Part shown: one piece after another, positions 50,380 to 60,799 of the stretch
Numbering within the stretch: position 1 is the first letter of the stretch
Layout: every line of letters starts with the position of its first letter
From: Arcobacter caeni
GTDB taxonomy: Bacteria > Campylobacterota > Campylobacteria > Campylobacterales > Arcobacteraceae
Assembly (NCBI RefSeq): GCF_003063245.1
Contig: NZ_MUXE01000001.1
Location: 235,803-299,802 of the forward strand
Direction: 5' to 3'
Length of the DNA: 64,000 nucleotides
The notes under the pieces: generated by a model
The model's database searches: none
What the model saw: the letters and a program-made list of their open reading frames with translations, nothing else
Told to the model about the DNA's origin: nothing
Translations under genes and position numbers: made by a program

Positions 50380-50388
50380 TGTTATAAT
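50380..50388 (+). promoter_or_regulatory. Extended -10 promoter of tcdA
   Basis: TGTTATAAT is an almost ideal extended -10 lying 29 nt before the tcdA ATG, in the 62-bp gap between divergent greA and tcdA. Confidence 0.6.
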
Positions 50389-50417
50389 ACCCAAAAACAA
50401 GTAAAAGAGAAGTTTAG

Positions 50418-51074
50418 ATGAAATATGATAGATCGAAAAAGCTATTTGGTGAGGATATTTTTGAAAAATTCAAAGATGTTAAACTAATACTTTTAGGAGT
50501 TGGTGGTGTTGGAAGTTTTGCTTTAGATGCACTTTATAACACTGGAATTAAAAATATCACAATAGTAGATTTTGATACATATGAAGAATCAAATTTAAAT
50601 AGACAAATGGGAAGTTTTGGGAATATTGGACGAGTAAAAGTAGAAGCTTTAAAAGAAAAATATCCCGAAGTTACAGCTATTCATATAAAAATTACACCTG
50701 AATGGATTGACGATTTTGATTTTTCGTCTTATGATTATATTTTAGATGCAATTGATGATGTAAAACCAAAAGTTCACCTAATAAAAAAATATTTTACAAA
50801 AATAATCAGTACAAGTGGTGGAGCAAAAAGAATTGACCCATCTAAAATAGAATATATTTCTATTTGGGATACATACAATGACCCATTTATAAAAAAAATA
50901 AGAACTGAATTAAAAGCTCAAGGCTTTAAGAAAAAATTCAAAGTAATTTTTTCATCTGAACTTCCAATATGCGTAGAAAAGGGAAGTTTTGAGGGAGTTA
51001 CAGGAAGTTTCGGTTTAATGATGGCATCTGTAACTATTCAAAAATTGATAAATAAATTCAAAAAAATAACTTAA
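50418..51074 (+). CDS. tcdA: tRNA threonylcarbamoyladenosine dehydratase-like E1/ThiF-family protein
   Basis: The 218 aa have the ThiF/E1 fold: RSKKLFGEDIFEKF, nucleotide loop LLGVGGVGSFALDAL, IVDFDTYEESNLNRQMGS (adenylation Asp and Arg), and DAIDDVKPKVHLI. TcdA cyclises the t6A37 modification of tRNA to ct6A. It is shorter than E. coli TcdA (268 aa), lacking part of the tail. No ThiS or MoaD is adjacent, which argues against a ThiF/MoeB role. Confidence 0.85.
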   Translation: MKYDRSKKLFGEDIFEKFKDVKLILLGVGGVGSFALDALYNTGIKNITIVDFDTYEESNLNRQMGSFGNIGRVKVEALKEKYPEVTAIHIKITPEWIDDFDFSSYDYILDAIDDVKPKVHLIKKYFTKIISTSGGAKRIDPSKIEYISIWDTYNDPFIKKIRTELKAQGFKKKFKVIFSSELPICVEKGSFEGVTGSFGLMMASVTIQKLINKFKKIT

Positions 51075-51132
51075 AGTTACTTAAAGTTTAAAAGATATAT
51101 AATAATTAACTTATACTTAATAAAGGATTCTC

Positions 51133-52041
51133 ATGAGCGGTATTAGTAGTAGTGTTGAACAAATGACTCAAGGACATCTTAGGAATGTTCAACAATTAGC
51201 TGTATTTTACACTGGTCACAGTAATATTTACGCAATTAATATAGCAAAAGTTAAAGCTTTTATAATTACTGAAGAAGTTGCTATAAATGATACTCCAAAA
51301 GACACAAATGTTATAGCAGGAATTGCAACAATAAGAGGTGAACCTGTAACTTTAATAAATCTTGATGCTTGGCTTGGACTTCCAGCTTTAGAAGTGAAAG
51401 ATTATAAACTTATTATTTTTTGTGAATTTAATCATAAAAAAATTGGTTTTTTAGTAAAAGATATGCTTGATATTGTTGAAAAAACAACTGATGAATTAAG
51501 ACATACAGAAGAAACAAATTCAAAGATAACTTATACAACTTATGTAAAAGTAAATAATAAAGACGAACTTTGTACTGTATTTAATGCAGAACAATTATTA
51601 AGAGATATTAAATGGACTGATGATGGTTCTGATGAAATTAAAAAATATGTTGATGAAAAACTTCACTCAAGTAAAATTATTTTAGCAGCTGAGGATTCAG
51701 GAGTTGCTAGGGAAGTTTTAAGTTCATTCTTTCAAGAAACTGGTCTTGAATATGAAATTTATGCAAATGGAACACTTCTAATAAAAAGATTAGAAGAACT
51801 AAATCCTGATAAGATCGGAATGGTTATTACTGATATTGAAATGCCTGGAACTGATGGTTATCAAGTTGCTTCATTTATAAAAAGTAATAAAAATTTCGCT
51901 CATATTCCAGTTATTGTAAACTCTTCAATGACAACAGATGCAGTAAGAGGGAAAATGAGTCAAGTTGGTGTTGATGGATTTGTTGGAAAAACTGATATTT
52001 CAAATCTTTTCAAATTAACGAAAAAATTCTTACTAAGATAA
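51133..52041 (+). CDS. cheV: Chemotaxis coupling protein CheV (CheW plus receiver domain)
   Basis: The 302 aa combine a CheW domain (~20-165, IYAINIAKVKAFIITEEV, VTLINLDAWLGLP) with a response-regulator receiver domain (~180-300): ILAAEDSG acidic pocket, phosphoacceptor Asp in VITDIEMPGTDGYQ, and VNSSM/GFVGKTD for the switch residues. It couples chemoreceptors to the kinase CheA and may act as a phosphate sink. It has an upstream TATACT (51112-51117), the ribosome site AAAGGA, and a strong terminator. Confidence 0.95.
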   Translation: MSGISSSVEQMTQGHLRNVQQLAVFYTGHSNIYAINIAKVKAFIITEEVAINDTPKDTNVIAGIATIRGEPVTLINLDAWLGLPALEVKDYKLIIFCEFNHKKIGFLVKDMLDIVEKTTDELRHTEETNSKITYTTYVKVNNKDELCTVFNAEQLLRDIKWTDDGSDEIKKYVDEKLHSSKIILAAEDSGVAREVLSSFFQETGLEYEIYANGTLLIKRLEELNPDKIGMVITDIEMPGTDGYQVASFIKSNKNFAHIPVIVNSSMTTDAVRGKMSQVGVDGFVGKTDISNLFKLTKKFLLR

Positions 52042-52057
52042 TATGATAATCTTTTAT

Positions 52058-52090
52058 AAATAAGATGAGATTTTCTCATCTTATTTTTTT
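52058..52090 (+). terminator. Strong intrinsic terminator of cheV
   Basis: A perfect 13-bp stem, AAATAAGATGAGA (52058-52070) with TCTCATCTTATTT (52074-52086), has a 3-nt loop and is followed by TTTT. It lies between convergent cheV and argH; in the opposite direction the T-run is poor. Confidence 0.9.
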
Positions 52091-52093
52091 ACT

Positions 52094-53482
52094 CTAATTT
52101 TTTAACCACTCTTTAAATATTTCTATTTGACTAACTGTTTGACTTGTAGCTGTTCCACCTAATGAAGTTCTTGCATTCATTGAGTTTCTTAAATCTAAAA
52201 ACATCAGAATTTCTTCATTTATATCTTTTAATTCTTCATTTGAACTTCTAATTTCATCAATATTTAATTCACTAATATCTTTATTTAAACTATTTGCTTT
52301 TGTAACCACATCTTTTGTAAGGTAATATGCTGTTCTAAATGGCATATTTTGCTTAGTTACTAAATAATCTGCAAAATCTGTTGCACTTAAATGCCCAATT
52401 TTACAAGCATTTTGCATTTTATCTACATTTACAATCATTGTTTTGATTACTTCATTTAAAATAGAAATTGAAATTTCCATAGTTTTAACTGAATCAAAAA
52501 CTCCCTCTTTATCTTCTTGAGTATCTTTGTTATATGCAAGTGGTAAACCTTTCATAACTGTAAAAAGTGAAATAAGATTTCCATAAACTCTTCCTGTTTT
52601 TCCTCTTAAAAGTTCAGGAACATCAGGATTTTTCTTTTGTGGCATAATTGAGCTTGTTGTTGCATATTCATCACTCATTCTTACAAATTGGAATTCATAA
52701 GATGACCATAAAATAAGTTCTTCTGAGATTCTACTTATATGCATCATTGCTGTGCTTATATTAAATAAAATCTCTAATGCAAAATCTCTATCTGAAACTG
52801 TATCCATAGCATGTGAAGTGGGAGCTATAAATCCTAATTTTTGTGAAGTTGAAACTCTATTTATATTATGTGGAGTTCCAGCAAGTGCTGCACTTCCAAG
52901 GGGACAATAGTTATTTCTTTCATATGAACTTTCAAATCTTTCAAAATCTCTTTTAAACATATTTGCATAAGCTAATAAATGATAACCAAAATTAAGAGGT
53001 TGAGCGTGTTGTAAATGAGTCATTCCGGGAATTAATGTTGTTGTATGTTTAGATGCAACAGACACAAAAGTTTCAACCAACTCTTTTAATTGTGCTTTTA
53101 TACTTAATGATTTATCTTGAACATAAAGTCTAAAGTCAGTTGCTACTTGGTCATTTCTACTTCTTGCTGTGTGAAGTCTTTTTCCAGGTTCACCTATAAT
53201 TTCAGTTAATCTTGTTTCAACTGCCATGTGAATATCTTCATAAGCTAAAGAGAATTTAAACTCTCCACTTTCAATTTCATTTTTTACTTGTAAAAGTCCT
53301 GTTTCTATTGCTTTTTGTTCTTCAAGAGTTAAAATTCCTTGTTCTGCTAACATTTGTGAATGAGCAATTGAACCTTTTATATCTTGTGCATAAAGTTCTT
53401 TATCAAACATAATAGAAGCGTTAAATTCATCTAATATTTGTGCATTTGTGTTTTTTAAAATTTGATTGCTTTGATTTGACAT
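52094..53482 (-). CDS. argH: Argininosuccinate lyase
   Basis: Last step of arginine synthesis, releasing fumarate. The 462 aa contain the superfamily signature [20 protein letters not shown] with the catalytic Ser, [19 protein letters not shown], and [19 protein letters not shown]. Single gene under its own promoter region. Confidence 0.98.
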   Translation of the reverse strand: MSNQSNQILKNTNAQILDEFNASIMFDKELYAQDIKGSIAHSQMLAEQGILTLEEQKAIETGLLQVKNEIESGEFKFSLAYEDIHMAVETRLTEIIGEPGKRLHTARSRNDQVATDFRLYVQDKSLSIKAQLKELVETFVSVASKHTTTLIPGMTHLQHAQPLNFGYHLLAYANMFKRDFERFESSYERNNYCPLGSAALAGTPHNINRVSTSQKLGFIAPTSHAMDTVSDRDFALEILFNISTAMMHISRISEELILWSSYEFQFVRMSDEYATTSSIMPQKKNPDVPELLRGKTGRVYGNLISLFTVMKGLPLAYNKDTQEDKEGVFDSVKTMEISISILNEVIKTMIVNVDKMQNACKIGHLSATDFADYLVTKQNMPFRTAYYLTKDVVTKANSLNKDISELNIDEIRSSNEELKDINEEILMFLDLRNSMNARTSLGGTATSQTVSQIEIFKEWLKN

Positions 53483-53494
53483 GAGTTTCCCTAA

Positions 53495-53529
53495 ATTATA
53501 ATGTACCTTAAAATTAAGGTCGCATTATA
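53495..53529 (-). promoter_or_regulatory. argH promoter: two TATAAT boxes flanking a palindrome
   Basis: On the minus strand TATAAT occurs at 53529-53524 (within TGTTATAAT, an extended -10) and again at 53500-53495. Between them lies the inverted repeat ACCTTAA-tt-TTAAGGT (53520-53505). A regulator bound there would cover the start site of the upstream promoter and the region before the second box. Confidence 0.5.
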
Positions 53530-53541
53530 ACACAAGTGATA

Positions 53542-54810
53542 TTATTTAAACGCACTTAAATCCATAGGATCTGTTTTTGCAATTGCCGTATATTTTCTAA
53601 CAGCATTTAAACAATTTATAAAAAATAAGATATTTGAAGCCAAAAATAAAACAGCAGCTATATAAATAAAACTATTTTGAAAATAACTCAAAACAAAAAA
53701 TATGATAGAAATAAAATGTATAAAAAAATGAATTTTTATATATTTTTCATCTATAAACTCTCTTATAGTTGGAAGTTTAAAATAACCTTTTGAGCTTAAA
53801 TGAAACCACGATAAAAAAGGAATTATTTTATAAACCATTCCTTGTAAAAGTGAATACAAAAACCCAAAAGCAAAAATAATAGCCAAAATATAGTTTGATT
53901 CAAAAAAGTCAAATAACCAAAAATTCATTGCAACAATTAAAGAACTCAAAGAGAGTTTCCAATACCATAAAGTTGCATCAAATACAGGTCTTCTTCTATT
54001 GTTTAGTGATTTTAAACCATAAAAAGCGAAACTTATAATTAGTCCTATAAAAGCCAATTTTAGTATTAAAAAGTTTATATTAAAATAGAAAAAAACAGCT
54101 GATATAAAAAGCAAAATAAATAAAATCAAAGGAGTTTTATTTTGAATAAATTTTGGAAAATCTAGCGCCACATAAAACATAGGAATTACTTGAAATGAAA
54201 CACCCATTATAAGTAAAAGTGTAAAACCAAACAAAGCAAATAATATATGTAAAAATACAAATATATAGTAGTTTTCATTAAAATTTAGGCTTATATGTGA
54301 AATTGCTAGATATAAACCAAAACATAAAGTTATGATTCCAGCAACACTAAATAATCGCATAGCTTTGACTGTTGAAGTTAAATATTTCACAGTAAATAAA
54401 AGTTTTATACTTAAAATAAAAAAAGTCAAAAATGCAATTGATAAAAATAATACTGCAATATGAAGTAAAAATTTTATTTCCAAAATAAAAGAAAAACTTA
54501 AAAATAAAGTTCCAAGAACAAGGCTAGTATGAACAATATTTGCAAATAATATTGGCTTTTTAATAACCGCACCTGCAAGAACTGGCATCATTTGTTGCAT
54601 TGCTCCAAAAATTATCATAGATAAAATTCCTAAAGTAAATAGATGAATTAAACCTATTGCAAAATGTGAATATTGATTTGAAAGTTCATTAAAAGGGACA
54701 AAAAAGAAAATAAAAGATATAAGCACTCCAAAAAATGGAGCACTTAAAAAGAATCTAAAAGGTATATTTATAGGTGGTGCTTGATCTAGGCTTAAACCTT
54801 GATTGAACAT
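53542..54810 (-). CDS. Polytopic membrane protein, NnrS/heme-copper oxidase-like
   Basis: The 422 aa have about 12 hydrophobic helices. Conserved-looking histidines sit in helices at HLFTLGILSMIIFG, ANIVHTSLV, HIAVLFL and VFLHILFALFGF, with GMVYKIIPFLSWFHL later. Length and pattern resemble NnrS-type or oxidase subunit I-like proteins that are often found with nitric-oxide and denitrification genes. The gene starts 3 nt after the hemerythrin stop, so the two are co-translated. A heme/NO-related role is an inference from resemblance and context. Confidence 0.65.
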   Translation of the reverse strand: MFNQGLSLDQAPPINIPFRFFLSAPFFGVLISFIFFFVPFNELSNQYSHFAIGLIHLFTLGILSMIIFGAMQQMMPVLAGAVIKKPILFANIVHTSLVLGTLFLSFSFILEIKFLLHIAVLFLSIAFLTFFILSIKLLFTVKYLTSTVKAMRLFSVAGIITLCFGLYLAISHISLNFNENYYIFVFLHILFALFGFTLLLIMGVSFQVIPMFYVALDFPKFIQNKTPLILFILLFISAVFFYFNINFLILKLAFIGLIISFAFYGLKSLNNRRRPVFDATLWYWKLSLSSLIVAMNFWLFDFFESNYILAIIFAFGFLYSLLQGMVYKIIPFLSWFHLSSKGYFKLPTIREFIDEKYIKIHFFIHFISIIFFVLSYFQNSFIYIAAVLFLASNILFFINCLNAVRKYTAIAKTDPMDLSAFK

Positions 54811-54813
54811 CTT

Positions 54814-55248
54814 TTATATAGCTTTCATATCTTCGATAACTTTTGAAACAAGCGAACCTAAATGCATATCAGCCATAGCATAAAGCATTTGTTCTTCTTT
54901 CATATTATGTTGTTGCATTAACATCATAAGACTTTCACTAACACCAAAAAAATGATTTTTATCTTTTTTTTCTATATCAGCTTTTAAATCTTCTAAAATA
55001 GTTCTCATTTGTGAATGTTCCATTCTCATAACCATTGTAGGACCTTGAGTCATACCTGTTACTTCTTCAAATGCTGGAAACATTACTGTTTCTTCCATAC
55101 TAAAATGATGATTTAAATCTGTTGAGAATTTTTCTAATTGTTTTTGAGATTCTTCCCAATCTTGAGAAGCAACAGCGTTTTCTAAATTTGCAAACTCTCC
55201 ATCACAGGCTCTGTGATCACTTGTTAAAAATGATGCAATTGTATCCAT
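54814..55248 (-). CDS. Hemerythrin (HHE) domain protein
   Basis: The 144 aa form a four-helix bundle with di-iron ligands in the usual places: H12 (SDHRACDGE), H47/H48 and E52 (NHHFSMEETVMFP), H78 (RMEHSQM), H114 (QQHNMKEEQML) and E118. Single-domain HHE proteins bind O2 or NO, or supply iron for Fe-S repair (Ric/YtfE). Its closest neighbours are the polytopic membrane gene (3 nt) and, further away, NifU/NifS. Confidence 0.9.
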   Translation of the reverse strand: MDTIASFLTSDHRACDGEFANLENAVASQDWEESQKQLEKFSTDLNHHFSMEETVMFPAFEEVTGMTQGPTMVMRMEHSQMRTILEDLKADIEKKDKNHFFGVSESLMMLMQQHNMKEEQMLYAMADMHLGSLVSKVIEDMKAI

Positions 55249-55315
55249 GTTGTTTACCTTATAATATATTTTTCTGTATTGTAGGTAAAACTAAACTATT
55301 TTTTATTGATACCAA

Positions 55316-55948
55316 TCAAGACCAAAGCTGAAATTGAGGAATATGCGAAACTGCTTTTATAATATCAGTTTTAGAAACAATTCCTATTAAAATACCACTT
55401 TCATCCACAATAGGAATAGCGTGTAATTTAAAATCAATCATTACTTTTGAAACACTTCTTATATCTGTTAATGGGTCTGCTGTAATAATCTGAGGTAAAT
55501 GTATATCTTCAATTTTTCTTTCTAAAACATTTTGAGGATTTTCTAAATTATTCATCAAAAGATTTAAAATAATTTTTTTATCTATTGTTCCAATAATTCT
55601 TTTTCCAAATGAAACAACAGGCATTAAACCAACTTTAAACTCTTTTAAAACATCATACGCATCTTTAATCGAAGATTTTTCATCAATATAAATACAATTT
55701 TTTGTCATAATATCTTTAACTTGATAAATAATTTCAGAAGTATCAATATTTGCCATTTTTTTATAAGTATTTATAGCTTCTTTTTTTGTTTCTTTATCTT
55801 GTTTATTTAAAAGGCTATCAAAATTTTGTATAGTTCCCTCATCTGGATTAAATCTACTTTCTTGGATATTTTCAATATTATTTAAACTATACAAATTATC
55901 AACAGTACTTCTAAATCCTACACTTCCTTTATTGTATATTGCAAACAT
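55316..55948 (-). CDS. CBS-domain-pair protein
   Basis: The 210 aa have a ~75-residue N-terminal region without a recognised fold, then two CBS domains: DIMTKNCIYIDEKSSIKDAYDVLKEFK (~85-135) and HLPQIITADPLTDIRSVSKVM...HAIPIVDESGILIGIVSKTDI (~148-205). CBS pairs bind adenosyl ligands and regulate partner proteins. There is no attached enzyme domain. It precedes the hemerythrin gene on the same strand by 67 nt. Confidence 0.88.
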   Translation of the reverse strand: MFAIYNKGSVGFRSTVDNLYSLNNIENIQESRFNPDEGTIQNFDSLLNKQDKETKKEAINTYKKMANIDTSEIIYQVKDIMTKNCIYIDEKSSIKDAYDVLKEFKVGLMPVVSFGKRIIGTIDKKIILNLLMNNLENPQNVLERKIEDIHLPQIITADPLTDIRSVSKVMIDFKLHAIPIVDESGILIGIVSKTDIIKAVSHIPQFQLWS

Positions 55949-56017
55949 TTGTATCTCCTTAATATTGTTTTATTCATTTTATAACAAAATATCTTCATTT
56001 ATAGAATTTTGCTCTAT

Positions 56018-56048
56018 AAAAAAAGGCTCATACAAACTGTATGAACCT
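56018..56048 (-). terminator. Intrinsic terminator of nifS-nifU
   Basis: A 10-bp stem (AGGTTCATAC with GTATGAGCCT on the minus strand, one G-U pair; 56048-56039 and 56033-56024) with a 5-nt loop is followed by a run of T (56023-56018). It lies 26 nt after the nifU stop. Confidence 0.88.
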
Positions 56049-56073
56049 TTTAAATATTTTTAATCAATAAAAA

Positions 56074-57054
56074 TTAAATTGGTAAAACTCTTATATTTTC
56101 ATCAATTTTTTGTTGTAATACAGATTCGATTGCGTATAGTGTTCCTGAACTTCCAGACGAACATCCAGAGCATGAACCTAAGTATCTGATGTATAAATCA
56201 AAATGTGGTAAATTTTCTTTAATATCTATAATTTCCATATTTCCACCATCCATTACAAGCATTGGTCTAATATCTGAATCTAATACAGAATCAATTGCTT
56301 TAATTCTTTGAACTAATGTCATTTTTTCAAATGATAAAGTTCCAGCTGCACTTGCATCTGCTGCTGATTTCATTTTTTCTTCTGCCATTTCAGCTCTAAC
56401 ATCTGCTAAAATATCTACTAAATAAATATCTTTTGCTTCATGACCACCTGGTCTAATACATGATTTACAAAACGCACCTGCTTTTGTATAATCTGTAATT
56501 TGCTCAACTGTTGTTAAGTCATTTATTCTAATAACTTCTCTAATTGTTCCTAATGAAACCCTTGCACACTCACATACAATAACTTCTGTTTCAAAAGATT
56601 CCATATCAACACCTTTATACTCTGCTGCTGCTTTTTTGATAACATCATAAGCCATTACAGAACAGTGCATTTTTTGAGGTGGAACAGCTGGTGTATTTGC
56701 ATTATCTCTTAGTGCAAATTCAACATCAATATTTGTAATTTTAACTGCTTCATCAACTTTTTTCCCAATACAAAGCTCAGCCATAACATCAGAAGATGCA
56801 ATTGCAGTACCACAACCAAAAGATTTAAATTTTGATTCTAAGATTACATCTGTTTCTTCATTAACAGCCCAATATAATCTTACTGCATCACCACATGATT
56901 CAGCTCCAAAATCTGCAACAATTAGTTTTGCTCCTAATTCTGCTGCTCTTTCTTCTGTGATTTCACCTTGATGTTTTGGGTTGTTCATTCTATTTACAAC
57001 TTGATTTGAGTATTCATCCCAAATAGATCCGCTAATTAAACTATTTTTTGCCAT
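56074..57054 (-). CDS. nifU: Fe-S cluster scaffold protein NifU (three-domain form)
   Basis: The 326 aa contain the IscU-like domain with C54, C81 and C131, a central BFD-type [2Fe-2S] domain (C161, C163, C196, C199; CECARVSLGT and CKSCIRPGG), and a C-terminal Nfu domain (SCSGCSSGSSGTL). Full-length NifU outside nitrogen fixers is typical of Campylobacterota, where NifSU serves general Fe-S assembly. It follows nifS by 33 nt. Confidence 0.97.
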   Translation of the reverse strand: MAKNSLISGSIWDEYSNQVVNRMNNPKHQGEITEERAAELGAKLIVADFGAESCGDAVRLYWAVNEETDVILESKFKSFGCGTAIASSDVMAELCIGKKVDEAVKITNIDVEFALRDNANTPAVPPQKMHCSVMAYDVIKKAAAEYKGVDMESFETEVIVCECARVSLGTIREVIRINDLTTVEQITDYTKAGAFCKSCIRPGGHEAKDIYLVDILADVRAEMAEEKMKSAADASAAGTLSFEKMTLVQRIKAIDSVLDSDIRPMLVMDGGNMEIIDIKENLPHFDLYIRYLGSCSGCSSGSSGTLYAIESVLQQKIDENIRVLPI

Positions 57055-57087
57055 AAAAATTTTCCTTTATTTATTATTCGTTTTTTA

Positions 57088-58315
<1,228 letters not shown>

Positions 58316-58371
58316 GCAAAAAGTATTCCAAAAAATACTAGCATTTCAAAAACATTTCCGTATTCTAATGC

Positions 58372-58383
58372 AAATAGGATAAA
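58372..58383 (+). promoter_or_regulatory. Second copy of the AAATAGGATAA half-site
   Basis: AAATAGGATAAA, identical over 11 bases to the left arm of the palindrome at 58528, in the middle of the nifS-sufB gap. The 292-bp gap holds these sites and promoters; I see no gene in it. Confidence 0.5.
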
Positions 58384-58492
58384 TCTTGTCTTAATTAAAT
58401 ATATTCATTCTATTTTTTTAAAATTGTATTGTATTTAAATTTTAATAAAGAACTCTATTTAGTTTGAAAATGTAATTATTTTTTCATAATTT

Positions 58493-58501
58493 TGTTATAC
58501 T
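58493..58501 (+). promoter_or_regulatory. Extended -10 promoter of the suf operon
   Basis: TGTTATACT matches an extended -10; transcription would start near 58508, about 70 nt before sufB and just upstream of the palindromic operator. Confidence 0.5.
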
Positions 58502-58527
58502 TTTTAAAATTTTTATGATAAGATTCT

Positions 58528-58552
58528 AAATAGGATAAGTTTTATCCTATTT
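58528..58552 (+). promoter_or_regulatory. Palindromic operator of the suf operon
   Basis: AAATAGGATAA (58528-58538) and its exact complement TTATCCTATTT (58542-58552) are separated by GTT. It lies downstream of the predicted start site, where a bound protein would block transcription. The repeat elsewhere in the gap supports a protein site rather than a chance palindrome. No regulator gene is visible in the window. Confidence 0.65.
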
Positions 58553-58576
58553 TGTTATTAAAGAATACTGGAGTTA

Positions 58577-60025
58577 ATGATGAGTGATAATAAACAGTTA
58601 GAAGATATTATTAATAAAGATTACAAACTGGGTTTTGAAACTCTAGTACAAAGTGATACCTTTGAAAAAGGTTTAAACGAAGATGTAATTAGAGCAATAT
58701 CAGCAAAAAAAGATGAACCTGAATGGCTTTTAGATTTTAGATTAAAAGCTTATAAAAAATGGTTAAAGATGGAAGAACCTTCTTGGGCACATTTAGATTA
58801 TCCAAAAATAGATTACCAAAATATAGCATATTATTCTGCACCAAAAAAAGCCTTGGATTCATTAGATGAAGTTGATCCTGAGATTTTAAAAACTTACGAA
58901 AAATTAGGAATTCCACTTGAAGAGCAAAAACAATTAGCAGGTGTTAAAAATGTTGCTGTTGATGCTGTATTTGATTCTGTTTCTGTAAAAACTACATATC
59001 AAGATGAACTTGAAAAACTAGGAATTATATTTTGTTCAATTAGTGAAGCAGCACATAAACATCCACAACTTATACAAGAATATTTAGCTAGTGTTGTTCC
59101 TACGGTTGATAACTATTTTGCCTGTTTAAATAGCGCCGTTTTTACAGATGGAAGTTTTGTATATATTCCACCAAATGTAAGATGTCCTATGGAATTATCA
59201 ACTTATTTTAGAATAAATGCACTTGATACAGGACAATTTGAAAGAACTTTAATCATTTGTGATGAAAACTCTTATGTATCTTATAATGAGGGCTGTTCAG
59301 CACCAACAAGAGATGAAAGACAACTTCACGCAGCCGTTGTTGAATTAGTTGCACTGAAAAATGCTCAAATAAAATATTCAACTATTCAAAACTGGTTTCC
59401 AGGTGATGACAAGGGAAAAGGTGGAATTTTAAATTTTGTTACAAAAAGAGGAATTTGCAAAGGTGATAACTCAAAAATCTCTTGGACACAAGTAGAAACA
59501 GGAAGTGCCATAACTTGGAAATATCCTTCATGTATTTTAGCAGGTGATAATAGTGTTGGAGAATTTTATTCAGTTGCTATTGCTTCAAAATCACAACAAG
59601 CAGATACTGGAACTAAAATGGTTCATTTAGGAAAAAATACTAAATCAACTATTATTTCAAAAGGAATTTCTGCAATGCATGGGAAAAATGCTTATAGAGG
59701 ATTGGTAAGAGTTGGAAAAAGTGCCTCAAATGCTAGAAATATTTCTCAATGTGATTCATTGTTAATTGGAAATAAATGTCATGCACATACTTATCCATAT
59801 CATGAGATTAGAAATTCAAGTGCAAATATAGAACATGAAGCAACAACTTCAAAAATTTCAGATGAACAACTTTTTTATATATCTCAAAGAGGAATTAGTG
59901 AAGAAAATGCAATTGCTATGATTGTAAATGGTTTTTGTAAAGAAGTACTAAAAGAGTTACCAATGGAATTTGCAGCTGAAGCAAAAGAATTATTAAATAT
60001 ATCATTAGAAGGAAGTGTGGGTTAA
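58577..60025 (+). CDS. sufB: SUF scaffold protein SufB
   Basis: Core of the SufBC2D Fe-S assembly complex. The 482 aa (or 481 from the second ATG at 58580, which has the better 6-nt spacing from GGAG) contain [34 protein letters not shown], the [12 protein letters not shown] beta-helix core, and [20 protein letters not shown] with the conserved C-terminal elements. Confidence 0.97.
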   Translation: MMSDNKQLEDIINKDYKLGFETLVQSDTFEKGLNEDVIRAISAKKDEPEWLLDFRLKAYKKWLKMEEPSWAHLDYPKIDYQNIAYYSAPKKALDSLDEVDPEILKTYEKLGIPLEEQKQLAGVKNVAVDAVFDSVSVKTTYQDELEKLGIIFCSISEAAHKHPQLIQEYLASVVPTVDNYFACLNSAVFTDGSFVYIPPNVRCPMELSTYFRINALDTGQFERTLIICDENSYVSYNEGCSAPTRDERQLHAAVVELVALKNAQIKYSTIQNWFPGDDKGKGGILNFVTKRGICKGDNSKISWTQVETGSAITWKYPSCILAGDNSVGEFYSVAIASKSQQADTGTKMVHLGKNTKSTIISKGISAMHGKNAYRGLVRVGKSASNARNISQCDSLLIGNKCHAHTYPYHEIRNSSANIEHEATTSKISDEQLFYISQRGISEENAIAMIVNGFCKEVLKELPMEFAAEAKELLNISLEGSVG

Positions 60026-60028
60026 ATC

Positions 60029-60799
60029 ATGGAAAAAGAAACAATATTAAAAATAGAAAATTTACATGTTAATATAAACGATAGAGAGATTTTAAAAGGT
60101 CTTAATTTAGAGATAAAAGCAGGTGAAGTTCATGCTTTAATGGGTACAAATGGAGCTGGAAAATCAACATTAGTAAAAACTTTAAGTGCACATTATGACT
60201 GTGCAGTAACTCAAGGGAAAATTACTTATAAAAAGAAAGATTTACTTGAACTTGATGTATCAGAACGAGCGAATGAGGGAATTTTTATGAGTTTTCAATC
60301 TCCTATTGAAGTTGCAGGTGTAAATAATAGCTATTTTCTAAAAACTGCTATAAATGCAAAAAGAACTCATAATGGACTTTCTGAAATTGATGCAATGGAA
60401 TTCTTAAAACTTGTAAAAGAAGAAACAGGAAAATTTAATATTGATAGAAAACTTTTACAAAGAGATTTAAATGATGGTTTTAGTGGTGGTGAGAAAAAAA
60501 GAAATGAACTTATCCAACTTTTAATGCTTCAACCTGATTTAATTATGCTTGATGAAATAGATTCAGGACTTGATGTTGATGCTATAAAAACTGTTGCAAA
60601 TGTTATAAATTCTATGCTTGATGGGAAAAAATCAATTTTAATGATAACTCATTATGACAGACTTTTAGAATTAATCAAACCCGATTTTGTACATATTTTA
60701 AATGATGGAATAATTGCAAAAACAGGAGATTATAGCTTGGCTTTAGAACTAGATGAAAAAGGTTATGAAGCAATAGGAATTAAAGATGCAAATAAATGA
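60029..60799 (+). CDS. sufC: SUF ATPase SufC
   Basis: ABC-type ATPase of the SUF complex, 256 aa: Walker A GTNGAGKSTLVKTL, signature FSGGEKKRNE, Walker B LIMLDEIDSGLDVDAI and H-loop ITHYDR. It has no membrane partner, as expected for SufC. It lies 3 nt after sufB and overlaps sufD by 14 nt. Confidence 0.97.
   Translation: MEKETILKIENLHVNINDREILKGLNLEIKAGEVHALMGTNGAGKSTLVKTLSAHYDCAVTQGKITYKKKDLLELDVSERANEGIFMSFQSPIEVAGVNNSYFLKTAINAKRTHNGLSEIDAMEFLKLVKEETGKFNIDRKLLQRDLNDGFSGGEKKRNELIQLLMLQPDLIMLDEIDSGLDVDAIKTVANVINSMLDGKKSILMITHYDRLLELIKPDFVHILNDGIIAKTGDYSLALELDEKGYEAIGIKDANK

Noticed and set aside
51069..51088. Tandem ACTTAAAGTT direct repeat before cheV
   Set aside because: Two copies only, partly within the tcdA end, in AT-rich DNA; not enough to call an operator.
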